From Ectobius pallidus (Eukaryota; Arthropoda; Insecta; Blattodea; Ectobiidae), in assembly GCA_964059195.1 (NCBI GenBank), contig CAXKWD010000009.1, positions 90,059,432-90,123,431 of the forward strand: DNA of 64,000 nucleotides, written 5' to 3'. Each line of letters starts with the position of its first letter. Within the stretch, counting starts at the first letter, position 1. Below are positions 1 through 11,040 of this stretch, piece after piece. The notes beneath the pieces are model-generated. The model was not told where the DNA came from, did no database searches, and saw only the letters and a list, made by a program, of their open reading frames with translations. Made by a program: the position numbers and the translations under genes.

Positions 1-84
1 CCTTAATAACGGCCTAACTGAAAGACCTGAAATTTTTTTATTTGGATTAACTACCTTCCGGGAATTTTGGAAGCATGATGATGA

Positions 85-844
85 CTTTCTCTTACGTTTA
101 CTACCGCTTTGTGCGTAGAAAATGCATTTTATCTGTATTTTCGTGGAAATGGTTTTAACGATTTTGTTAAATTTTTTTGAACAAACTGAGTTATTAAGAT
201 CTTAAACTAGTAGGCTGCGCATTTAAAAACATTTTAGTATAAATTCTTTGAAGGGCTGTTAGAAGCTATCAATGTTTTCAACGATATTTTGGACTTGCGA
301 ATAATACGAATCTGAATTAGGCTTACAGAACTGAAAGCACACTCCCACAATGTGGACTACACTGTGTTCCAATATAATGGATAGAGAAGCCCTTTTTTGA
401 AACAGGCTTCTATGTAGCCTATATATATATATAGGCTTCTATGTAGCCTATATATATATATATAGGCTTCTATGTAGCCTATTAATATATATAACTGAAA
501 GCACACTCCCACAATGTGGACTACACTGTGTTCCAATATAAAGGATAGAGAAGCCCTTTTTTGAAACAGGCTCCTATATATTGTGGGAGTGTGCTTTCAG
601 TTCTGTAAGCCTCATTCAGATTCGTAGGCCTATTATTCGCTAGGCATCGTTGAAAACATTGGTAGCTTCTAACAGTCCATCAGAGAATTTATTAAAAAAA
701 TGTTTTAAATACGCCTACTAGTTTAAGATCTTAATAACTCAGTATGTCCAAATTTTTTTTAAACAAAATCGTTCAAACGTTTACGCGAAAATACAGATAA
801 ATTGAATTTTCTACACATAAAGCGGTAGTAAAAGTAAGAGAAAG
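85..844. mobile_element. Foldback (long inverted repeat) element
   Basis: The left arm (85-350) and right arm (581-844) are imperfect reverse complements over about 265 bp, from ctttctctta inward to ctgaaagcacactcccacaa. Between them a 78 bp block is directly duplicated (331-408 and 495-572), and a 28-31 bp unit (aggcttctatgtagcct plus an AT run) occurs three times from 405, 433 and 464. No transposase ORF is present and I could not define a target duplication. The right arm carries TAGGCCTA where the left arm has TA. A diverged single-arm relative lies at 63040-63300. The class of mobile element is inferred from structure only. Confidence 0.75.
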
Positions 845-846
845 CG

Positions 847-852
<6 letters not shown>

Positions 853-915
<63 letters not shown>
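853..915. repeat. (GA)n microsatellite
   Basis: About 62 bp of uninterrupted GA dinucleotides, preceded by a short GT run, directly at the outer end of the right foldback arm. The Ser/Leu-repeat ORF it generates on the minus strand is spurious. Confidence 0.97.
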
Positions 916-917
<2 letters not shown>

Positions 918-1984
918 CAGGATCTTTGGTTACACCAGTAGGCCGTAAAATATTGATGTGGATGTGTTTATTGTGTATGTCATGGCTGGTGTTCATTTTA
1001 ATTGATGTTGAATATTAATGATTATTTGATATTAGGTAAAATAGCGGGAGATGAGTGAAGGACTATAATCCTATAACCTTTCCGGGTGTGAAAACTGGTT
1101 TATGCAAAATTTCAGTTTGACAGTTTTTGTGTCAAATCGGAACAGAGATGAACCATTACATTTTTATATAAGTACTGTTTATTATTTAAGACAAACTACA
1201 GTATCCCATAGGATACATTATGAACTTATGGGTTAAATAATCATATTTATTAGGCCTAAACATTCTTTGCAAATGCCGATTGACTGTGTCTACTCTTTGG
1301 CCTAATGTGCTTTTATACACATTTTCCGGCCAAAGCTATTTCTTTAATGTTTCATGTTTTCCAAAATTGTTTTATATGAATGGACTATGCTGTTGTTTTT
1401 CGTAATAAAAAGTTCAAGCTATTTCCATTGTCCATGGTTCGATTCGAGAATTCATGCTGGGTGTTCTACATGTGTGGTCCATGCTGAGTGTATTCGCCTA
1501 CTGTTTACGCTGCCAAAGAATTCCCGCTAATTCAGCGAACAAATTTCGAATTCGCACATATTAAAACTAGTAGCCTCACCATTAGCCATTACTAGCATTT
1601 ATTACATACACAATCATAAAAGAGCGAACCGCGCTGAAACACTTTTATTGTGTAACATATATTAACTCACAGAGATAGTGGCTATGCACTTTGTGTTGAT
1701 CAGTCAAGGTTTAGTAACGTCGTTTGACACACCTTGTTAGAGAATTAGATTCTAGTTATACGGATGGCATTTCTGCAGGCTTTGATCTTCAGGTCTAATG
1801 TATTGTAGTCACCCGCACTTGAAACTGGCCGCAGTTGTCTCATATTTAAATCCAGATTGCTATTTGGTTGATCCGATAGTAATTTATGACTAGGACCCGG
1901 ATTCTTAGGGTTTAAACTATTTTATTCCTTGCTTTCTAACTGTGATATTGTAACATAATTATCCGTTTCATTGTCATGCCAATC
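916..1984. other. Unannotated AT-rich stretch
   Basis: No ORF with recognisable similarity, no terminal inverted repeats and no tandem structure was seen. One TAGGCCTA-type octamer lies near 1251. Confidence 0.6.
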
Positions 1985-1992
1985 ACATAGAC

Positions 1993-2499
1993 CAGCGTTT
2001 CTCAACCTATGGTCCACAGATGGTGCAGATGGTCCACAGACATAGTTTTAAAATATCATAAAGCAAGTGGAAAGTAAAGAAATAATTCCGGGGTGCGCGG
2101 GCAAAGAGAGTTAAGTCCACTTTCTTGTTACTGAGAATTAGAGTGACTTAATACACTATACCAGCCCAACATAGCTTTGGAGATGGATAAACCCATGAGG
2201 GACACATCCATAACTACCGTACAATTTTGAATATGACTTACTGGACTTAACACAAATGTAGAGAACATTTTTATCTATAACTCTATGGACATATCTCATT
2301 TTTTTTAGAAGGTGGCCTTAACTCTCTTTGCCCGCGCACCCCGGAATTTTTTTCACATATTTCGTTACAATGACCTATAATTAATACCCCGAATATTAAG
2401 AATATAGGCCTTTTTTTTAATGGGATGTAAAATTAGGGGTCCGTAAAATTTTTTAGACATTTTAGAGGTCCTCAGGTTCAAAAAGGTTGAGAAACGCTG
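1993..2499. mobile_element. hAT-type MITE with perfect 8 bp target duplication
   Basis: The element starts cagcgtttctcaacct and ends with the exact reverse complement, aggttgagaaacgctg. It is flanked on both sides by acatagac (1985-1992 and 2500-2507), an 8 bp duplication typical of the hAT superfamily. The CAGNGTTTCTCAA terminus is a common hAT MITE end. It is 507 bp long and non-coding. About half of its interior is a second, nested inverted-repeat element (2088-2344). Confidence 0.93.
2088..2344. mobile_element. Inverted-repeat element nested inside the hAT MITE
   Basis: About 30 bp of near-perfect terminal inverted repeat (ccggggtgcgcgggcaaaga inward) bounds a 257 bp segment flanked on both sides by aatt (2084-2087, 2345-2348). 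The aatt could be a 4 bp target duplication or simply part of the palindromic terminus. The GC-rich termini contrast with the AT-rich interior. No coding capacity; family not recognised. Confidence 0.7.
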
Positions 2500-2507
2500 A
2501 CATAGAC

Positions 2508-3602
2508 CAATCTTATAAAACCTAAAAATGGCTAAATAAGACGTTAAAAACTAAAAATGGCTAAAACTGCTTTTCAATTAAAATACGTTAAAATAACAAC
2601 AATATTATAATACGAGTAATTAATCTAATTATTAGGTTCTGCTAAAATTACTTTTTAAATATGTGCGTACATTTTGCATTTTGCTCATAGTTACCAGTAG
2701 ACCTACATTATTTTGTGAGATGCAATAAAACATTGCGTTTTGTAATTTTGTCATTTTGTACTCCAGTGCCCTGATAAAGGAAATCGTTAAGTGAACCGAA
2801 ATCCCCGGTTTCTTCAGGAGCAAATTAAAGGCATTCTTAGGAAGCTTACACTTGGTTTGTTCACAATGTTTACTCCAGCAAGACGCCGAAAGTGAAGTAT
2901 TCTAAACGTTGGTCGATTAGGCTAATTATTGAGAAACGTTCTCATTGAGTTTGTGGTGAGTTGGACATGACAGGGACAATAAAATTGTAAAACTAAGAAA
3001 ACGCATTCCTTTAGTTTTGTGGTTCACAGCAAGATAAATTTAAGTAAAAATAAAATTAATAAATAAATTATTTTTTAATGTGTTTATTGTAGGCCTACTT
3101 ACTAAAGTGAAACTAAAAAAATCGACTGAAAATGGTAAAAAACTATTATAAAATTATTTTAATATGTTAAAAAATTAAAACATTAGCCTATTCATATAAT
3201 ACTAAAAATCCCGGCCCTGCTTATGACATAATAGTAGTGGCTTTAAGGCCCCTACATATCCTGTATGGCGACAGACAAATCGATTTTTCTTCCATTTCTT
3301 TCTATTTGACGAAATTGGTCACTAACGGCCTCCGGCAATTAAAACCGTGCATAATTATTATAAGTGAAATAAAGTTGGAAAATTGAGTTTGATGCAATAA
3401 CAACGCAGATTTAAGAGCTACACGTTTCCTGAAAATTACGAAGGGCCTTTATTTATTTTATTGAAATCATACAAACAAAATTATTTCGCATTACAAAATC
3501 AAATACCCCAGATGAGGAAAGCTCATGTTTAGGGGTGCAATTACCATATAGTCTACAATAAATAAAATAGAAACATGGAAATTTACAAGTAGGCCTACAC
3601 AC
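2508..3602. other. Unannotated AT-rich stretch
   Basis: Contains short repeated 'cctaaaaatggctaaa' phrases at 2518-2575 like those near hAT ends elsewhere in the window, but without resolvable termini. No credible coding region. Confidence 0.5.
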
Positions 3603-3939
3603 GAAATGCTAAGTTGATAGCCAATTTCCGCCGTAAAACACTAGTTATGAGCTTTTAGCACCTGAGTCTGAAAGGATTGCTGTTTGAATAAAAAACATTC
3701 ACATTATATTAGGAATGTGTTTATATTTATGTAATTAATGTAATATACACTTATCATAAATATAAACATAAATTAAACATAAATTACATTTATGTGTAAT
3801 TAATGTAATATAAGCCTAGGCCTATTATAAATATAAACGTATTCCTAACGTGAATGTTTTTTTTTCAAGCAGCAATCCTTTCAGACACAGTTCATAACTA
3901 GTACTTTAAGGTGGAAAATAACTACCAACTAAGCATTTC
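3603..3939. mobile_element. Foldback element, about 337 bp
   Basis: The arms 3603-3735 and about 3828-3939 are imperfect reverse complements, from gaaatgctaagttg inward through 'ctgaaaggattgctg' and 'aacattcac'. The loop contains direct copies of gtaattaatgtaatata. No target duplication was found and there is no coding capacity. MITE status is inferred from the hairpin structure. Confidence 0.7.
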
Positions 3940-4893
3940 ATAATTCAGGTTTTCTGTTATTCGAAATTACCAGAAATAAAATTCAACAACTAGAATCAAT
4001 TATCAATATTAACAAAAAATTAAAGTAGAAATTCAAAATATCAAAAGTATATTTAATTTTTATTTAAATTGGTTGACACTAGGCCTTCTTTTTACGGAAC
4101 CAGGTTGCTCAAGAATAAGGGTATTATAAAGTTTCAAACCATTGTTTACACCTTGTAATTGGCTAGTAGTACTGTATTCTGTTTCCGCCAAACGAAACTT
4201 GGTGTTTCTTCTAATAACTTATTTTGACAATATCTCCTAAAGACCCACTTCTTCCTTCTATTAATACGCCGAGGACTGCCACACTTATAGTCCAGTTCCC
4301 CTGTATTTAAAATTGGGGTTACCTGGAAAAAGGTCCTAAGGTAATGATCTTTTAATATGTTGGTATGTGGGTATTTTGTGGAGCAGAATACAAGTTTTTA
4401 AGTATGAGAACCATGTGCGAACTTGAAGGCAGCCAAAAACCTCAGTTTTTTTACTTATAACTCCTACACAACGCGTTTTAGCCTAAAACATTCCATTACA
4501 TAAGTTAGAGATTTGCAATTTGCACTTTTAACCCTTTTTTGAACACATATGAACCGAGATATAGTGCTTCAAAGTTTCGAAAAAAATTCAAAATATCGAA
4601 AAACTGCGAAAATTGCAGGTTTTTTCCTAGTAACTTTAATTTTTCACCATTTCTATGTGCATCACGTTCAATAACCTAAACAATAGAAATCCCACCCTTT
4701 AACATGTTCATTTCAGAATAAAGAACACACCTATCGGTGTATACAAATGTATTTTATAAATGTATTTTACAAGTAATGATATGTGGATATATTAACTAAA
4801 TAGAAAATATTTAAATTATTACAAATTAGCCATTAATATTAATTCATAAAAGCCTTGACCTCATTGGTCCCGGTGGCAAGTCGGCAAAATCTC
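3940..4893. other. Probable 3' flank of the 4.9-5.6 kb pseudogene plus AT-rich sequence
   Basis: No coding signal. The part from about 4437 to 4893 lies immediately downstream (minus-strand sense) of the broken gene and may be its 3' untranslated region; this is positional inference only. An AT-rich segment at 3940-4436 shows nothing else. Confidence 0.4.
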
Positions 4894-5605
4894 TCAGAAT
4901 TCCTCTTCCTCCTGAGCAATGATCTCATGGATGACGTCCTCCTCGTCGTCGCACTTAAGACGTCCGAGTCTTCCTCGTTGCGGCAAATTCTCGCAAGCCT
5001 TTCTTGCACAATTTTCGCAGTTGGCTGAGCACCGGAGTCCTGCTTTTTTGCAGCAAGCCCTAGTGCTACACCCTATCGTGTATTTGCATTGTATTGTGTG
5101 CAGCAACTTTTATGGTCGTTGTTATGGGGATCAGCCTTCGTTTCGTTCAAGTCCAGCCCCAAACTGACGGAAACTTTTCATAGCCCAGCCACGTTTGCAC
5201 TTCCAGATAGGTACGGAAAGAATGGTACCGGGAAGCTTCTCATGTAGTATGGGGCAATCTGGCAAGTTGGAATTTGGGTTTTGCCACAGAACTAGAAAAT
5301 ATTCGGTAGCGAAGATCGTTCAGAGTATCTGTGTCCATCTTTCCCCTGTACAGTTTCACAATAAGCTTTTCCCCTGCTTCCGAAATTTGGCGTGGTGTTG
5401 CTTCGTCATATTTGAAAATACTAACAATGTCAGGAAGAGAACGGGTTTTCTCATAAATAGTGGAAACTTGATTCTTTCCTTGTCCAAATGGGTTCGACGT
5501 AGTGTCATACCCGCGTGCTGCATGAAGGAGTATTGTATTTGCACGAAGCTGACGAATACAAAACACTGGGGGCATTACCAACTCGTTTGGAAAGAAACTT
5601 TTCTT
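4894..5605 (-). pseudogene. Broken gene: 'DTTS...FGQGK' domain with Cys-rich C-terminus (multicopy arthropod family)
   Basis: Read on the minus strand, three consecutive frames give one protein. 5605-5240 encodes a segment with HAARGYDTTSNPFGQGK, where related copies normally have GCDTTS. A frame change follows at about 5235, then a segment with RYHSFRTYLEVQTWLGY and a VWGW motif interrupted by a stop near 5160. A second frame change follows, then a Cys-rich tail (CSTRACCKKAGLRC, then CSANCENC) and an acidic end EEEEF before the stop at 4894. The order matches a family I recall from many arthropod genomes as multicopy uncharacterised proteins, plausibly spread by a transposon. Function is unknown to me. 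The N-terminal part is missing. The frameshifts and stop show it is dead. Confidence 0.7.
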
Positions 5606-5609
5606 TAGA

Positions 5610-6230
5610 AGAGCCTATTGGAGTTTGAAAGTAGTATGACCACAGTCCATTGATGACCCAAGAATATTTAAAAACTGGCCACATGAAGTTACACAAAATA
5701 AAATCAAATACATAAAAACATAGAGATAGACAGGTTTGTAATTTATTTTTAAAAACAAGTGAAATCTGTCATTTTATGCAAGTAACCGGCAGCTCCAAAT
5801 AATTTGCCTCCAAATAATTTGACAATACAAACAACTTTGCAATTTTCCTGTTAGATGCAATGTTATTAACTCAGCATGCGGTGTAATTTGGAAGTGCTGA
5901 AACGAATCAATGCTCTTATTTATTTTAACTTTCTATCGATTCCTCTAAAAGTTTCTGGAATTAGCTGATTCTTGCATCCAACCTTCATTTATACGAAAAA
6001 GAGATTCATAGGATCTACACTATAGGCGTAACTAAAATCATTCATTAGGATCTGATAACTTAATGAGCAGATGAGGGGGGGGGGCAATACCGACTTCTTC
6101 TTATTTATTATAACAGTTGGCGTCCTTTCCAAGTTTTGCTACAGAACGAGAGATTTTCTTGCAATGTAATTATTAATTTAACTTCACTTCACAATCCAAT
6201 AAAATACTTCTTATTTTTACAACAGTCTTT
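5610..6230. other. Unannotated stretch
   Basis: The proximal 100 bp may be further 5' sequence of the broken gene on the minus strand, but no clear reading frame continues. A G9 run lies near 6075. Nothing else recognised. Confidence 0.45.
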
Positions 6231-8606
6231 ACACTAGATGTTGGAGGTGAAGGTGGCAATTAAGACGAATGAAGAAAATGAAAGCACTAATTGAGGACGG
6301 AATACATGAACTGGCGGACATTGTCTCCCCATGGCTAAGGGAACTAGTAAACGAATCCTTGTTCAAAGGAAGAGTTAGTTCCCTATTTTTGGAATGTAGT
6401 GAACGTAATGATTCTGAAGAAAAGAAAAGATAGGGACCCAAGGGAACCTAATCTTACCTCCCAATCTGCCCTTCTCAACAATATGGGAAAAATACAAGAA
6501 AAACTTTCGAACACCAAGATTACGGAACTCAGATTCATGAAGGGGATGAGTGATAGAAAAGGAAAATCAACCGAGGATGCTATAAATGAAGTAAATGAAG
6601 AAAGTCGGGGAAGAAGTACGTAACAGGAATTTTCATTGACATAGCCGGGCTTTTGACACCTTGTAATGGCCTTATCTCGTTAAGCAACTTACAACACTTT
6701 AATAATGCCCGGCATCTTTCTACTTCTCGCTCAGAGACTACTACAGCAACAGGGGGGGCACAAATAAAAGGAACTTAAAACAGAATAACAAGGAAGGTAA
6801 CAAGATAAGGGTCGGTTTTCGGACCGGAGTTCTGGGACATCGGGCTTGAACCTTTCCTGAACATACTGAAAGAGAGACAGGAAATCTGCGGCGTGGTAGT
6901 GTATGCGGACGACCTGTTAATCCTGACACATGGAGACGGCAGGAAAGATCTTGAAAGCACATCAAACATCATCGTGACGATAGTAGGCAACTGGCACAAG
7001 CAGGCTAAGCTGCTAATATCAGCGCACAAAACCACCTATATGCTAATGAAAGGAATGTTGGAGAGAAACCCAAGCATAAAGGTCAATGGTAGCAGTATCG
7101 TAAGGTCGAAGCATAAAAAGTACCTCGGAATACATGTGGATGAGACCCAAAACTTCAGAACCCATGTGGAAACGGTGAGACAGAAATCATAAAAATTATT
7201 ATGACACTTAAATACATTGGAACAAAGGAAGTTCCTAGTACTACTGCAGACAATCAAGATGTACCATAACACCATTTGGGCTGCCATCGTGGGCTACAGA
7301 GCTGGGATCTAGAGCCATAAATTCTCACTTAAAGAGGACACTCGGAAGTACCGAAAGGAAAGTACTGCTTAAGTTCAATGGGCCTTTCGGGACAACGCCA
7401 ACTCTCGCTCTGCTGGTTATATGGCCTCTGGACCTCCAAATTAGATGGAAAGGAGCCATGTGCTGGAGAAAGAAGAAGAACGTTGACAAAGTTGAAGAAA
7501 TAGTCGGGATAAGAAATCTCTAAAAGCAAACAATAAAAAATAAACTACTCAACGAATGGCAAGAAGAATGGACGACGGCGGGAGTTGATGTTAGAGCAGA
7601 GGATTATTTCCCGGACATCAGGGAGCGGCTACGTCTGCGACATATATCACCGAGCAAAAGGGTAATTCGATTCCTAACCGGACATGGGTCATGCTGTGCA
7701 TGTGAGGGATGTATGCAAACGCCTGCTGTCGAGAGCCCTAGTGCATCAGAGGAAATCTTTGAGAAAATTATTCCCTGCAAGGGAAACCTGTGTGGGAGAT
7801 TCTGAGGGACAATGATCAGTATGTCGTCTTGGAGGAACTGGCCGAACTGGTCGCCGAAGAAGCAGCGAGGGAGTACAGCATCAACAGGGCGACGGAAAGG
7901 ACATACCGGAGGAATCAGAGATGGAAATGGAGAGAATTCCCATGGGGCGATCCGAGAGATTGCGAGAGAAACAGTCTCCTGCGTAAACAATAACCAAGAA
8001 GAAATTCAAACAAATCATTAACAGGGGGAAGGAACTTGGGCAATCCCTGGGCAGACTGGAAGTATGTTACAATGTTAAAATATTTAATATTTATTGGTTA
8101 AATGCTGCCCAGCAGAGGATAAACCTTATAGGGACATTAACACGGAAAAAAGAATTGATCGGATTAATCAAATGGCTGATAGACAAAGTCAGATCAAGAG
8201 GGAAAAATAAAAATAAAATAAAAATTAAGTGTAAAGCGTGATGGTAAAAGGAAGGGAGAGCGGAAACAGAGTTTGCCGAATAATCGTTTCGTAACTGAAA
8301 TGCCGAATAGCGGCAAACTGAAACTAAGCACTCCCATCTTTCTTTCTCTTTTTTTCCTCTTTAGTAAGTATACAGTTTTAGATGTATACATAGTTGTAAT
8401 TGTAGTAGTTGTAAGCTACCAGCAATAGTAGTGTTATTTATTACTGTATTTAGCTAAGGAACTGTATATTGTTTAGTAAGTAGTCCTAGTTCTGTAAAAT
8501 TGAGATAACTATGCACGAGTTAAAGTGAAACATAATTGTTGAATTATTATTAACTATATATATTTGTATTAAAAAAAATAAACTTTGCAAAATAAAATCA
8601 TAGCAG
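6231..8606 (+). pseudogene. Degenerate non-LTR retrotransposon (R1-like LINE), reverse transcriptase ORF
   Basis: Reverse transcriptase landmarks appear in order across changing frames. 6270-6420 resembles the segment before RT motif 1. 6399-6623 has KKRKDRDPREP, LLNNMGKIQEKL and MSDRKGKSTEDAINEV. About 6640 retains a degenerate 'FIDIAG' motif. 6893-7192 has the catalytic motif VVYADDLLIL, then KYLGIHVDET. 7640-7750 has SKRVIRFLTGHG followed by Cys residues, as at the C-terminus of R1-clade ORF2. Several frameshifts and stops make it non-functional. The endonuclease domain and ORF1 are absent (5' truncation). The downstream AT-rich sequence to about 8606 is probably 3' UTR. The clade assignment is by motif memory; a Jockey-group alternative is possible. 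Confidence 0.8.
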
Positions 8607-8796
8607 ATTACGTCCTGGTTTAGTAACCTAGACACCAGGACATAAAATGCAGATTTTCATTTACTTTTTATTGTTACCGTAGTATTATTTTAAAGTTATA
8701 TATTACATTTAGTATTTATTTTTCATTACTGCCCCAGAATTACCACAGGAATAACATTACCCTGGAATCATCGTAGCTTATATTATATAAAACTAG

Positions 8797-10350
8797 CATG
8801 TGCCCGCGGCTTCGCCCGCGATAATTATTTCAAAAATTAAAAATTAAGAGCATAATAGTTAAATCATTATATTTATTAACACCTAAATCACGTGGACTAC
8901 ATACCACGATTAGATAGCGTCGCCTGGTAAAAGCGACCTCAGATTCGAGTTCCTTGGCCCAGAAAACCCCTGTACAGTGAGTTTCGTCCAAATCGAACAA
9001 TGTTTGACCATATTTAGGCCTATATTGATTATCCCTCTTCCGAGTAGGTTGAAAATTTCATATGTCTTCGGGCCTTGATATTCTAAACAAATGAATCGTC
9101 CAGGATGGACTTACAAAATCAAGCGATCGCCCGCGATAATTATTTCAAGAATTAAAAATTAAGAGCATAATAGTTAAATCATTATTTTATTATCACCTAA
9201 ATCACGTGAATTACATACCACGATTAGATATCGTTGCCTGGTAAAAGCTATCTCAGATTCGAGTTCCTTGGCCCAGAAAATCCCTGTATAGTGAGTTTCG
9301 TCCAAATCGAACGATGTTTAACCATATTTAGGTCTATGTTGATTATCCCTCTTCCGTGTAGGTTGAAAATTTCATATGTCTACGGGCCTTGACATTCTAA
9401 ACAAATGAATCGACCAGCGTGGGCTTACAACATTCAAGCGATCGCGATGCTTTTATTTCCACGGTATGACAAAAATAGCCAAAGCCAACTGCAATTGATT
9501 TGACATTGAAATGTATTACTGAAATCTGATGCTTCGACAGCGCTAAAATCACGTTTTCTGCCAGTTTTTTACTCATAACTCGCGAACGAAAGCTAAAATT
9601 AAAAATTCGGCTTCGAGGTGCATTCGCCCACCTTTCAGTCCATCTATCTTTAAATTTTCAGATCTTTGCGTTCAGTAGATTTCGATGGGCATCGTGGACA
9701 GACAGACAAACAGCATGTGCCCGCATGTGCCCGCGGCTTCCCCCGCGATAATTATTTCAAATTATAATTATTAACACCTAAATCACGTGGAGTGCATTCC
9801 ACGATTAGGTAGCGTCCCCTGGTAAAAGCGACCTCAGATTCGAGTTCCTTGGCCCAGAAAACCCCTGTATAGTGAGTTTCGTTCAAATCGAACAATGTTT
9901 GACCATATTTAGGGTTGATTATCCTTCTTCCGTGTAGGTTGAAAATGTCATATGTCTGTGGGCCTTGACACTCTAAACAAATGAATCGTCTAGGATGGAC
10001 TTACAAAATCAAGCGATCGCGTTGCTTTTATTTTCAAGGTAGGCTATGAGGTATGTTGACAAAAATAGCCAAAGCCATCTGTAAGTTATTTGATATTGAA
10101 ATTTATTACTGAAAACTGATACTTCTAAAACGCAAAAAAATGCACGTTTTCTGCCAGTTTTTCACTCATAACTCACGATCGGAGGCGAAAATTAAAATTC
10201 CGGCTTCGAGGTGCACATTCCGACCCTTTAGTCCGCCTACTTATAAAATTTCAGATCTCTGCGTTGAGTAGATTTCGCTGGGCATCGCGGACAGACTGAC
10301 AGACGGAAGACAGACAGACGGAGGACAGACACTTCCTTTTATTAATATAG
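8797..10350. repeat. Partly triplicated dispersed repeat ('cccgcggcttcgcccgcg' family)
   Basis: Three head-to-tail copies. Copy 1 (8797-9130) carries only the 5' half. Copy 2 (9128-9709) and copy 3 (about 9713-10350) run through to a (cagacagacgga)-type tail, and copy 3 ends attaatatag. The start tgcccgcggcttcgcccgcg and the bracketing by AT-rich sequence are typical of dispersed arthropod repeats, probably a LINE 3' end, although I cannot assign a clade. The copy 1/2 junction lies in gatcgcccgcg, where both sequences share a short 'cg' overlap. At the start of copy 3 'catgtgcccg' is itself duplicated. Confidence 0.8.
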
Positions 10351-10482
10351 ATTATCCACTTCTGCAACCTCACTTGGTTTATTTTTTCTGGATTCTGAAA
10401 ATTGTAGAATGTTTTATTGTTGAGAGAATTCCTTGTAATCAATGTATTGACATTTAAAAATCAGAAAGAATGATATAGTATA

Positions 10483-11040
10483 ATGATTTATTGAACAAAA
10501 CTTTATTATTAAAACTAATGATAATTAGGCATTTTAAGTCTTTCCTTTTCATTTTGTTATTAGTGTTGCCTCTAAGGATTTTAAAACTATATAAAGAATA
10601 GTAACTTTTACATGAAGAGAGCTCATATTTCCTGTACTACGCTTATTGTTCAAAATAAAAAATTGAAATATTTCTATGATGTATTAAACAAAACAACTTT
10701 ATTGCTAACCTAATGATAATTGGAGATTTTAACTCTTTCTTTCTAATTTTGATAATAATGTTTCACTAAGGATGTTAAAACATAAATATTAATCTCTTTT
10801 ACATGAAGAACAGCCCATAGCCTATAGCCTATATCCTGTACTATTGTCTAAACATAAAAAATGAAATAATTTAATGATGTATTAAATAAAACAACTTTAT
10901 TGCTAAACTAATGATAACTCTTTCTTTCTAATTTGATATTAGGATTTCCACAAGGATTTTAAAACTTAATATATATATATATTACATAAAGAAGAGTCCA
11001 TATATCCTTTACTATTGTCTAAACACCATAAAACCCTATT
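10483..11040. repeat. Tandem repeat, three units of about 195 bp
   Basis: Units begin at 10483, 10676 and 10874 with atgat followed by a tta-rich lead and acaactttattgct. Each continues with ctaatgataa, tctttctttcta, aaggattttaaaac, tacatgaagaa and cctgtactattgtc. The third is shorter. The units have diverged, with an AT run inserted in unit 3, so the amplification is not recent. Non-coding. Confidence 0.85.

Noticed and set aside
811..996. ORF with (SL)n repeat on the minus strand
   Set aside because: Produced entirely by the (GA)n microsatellite.
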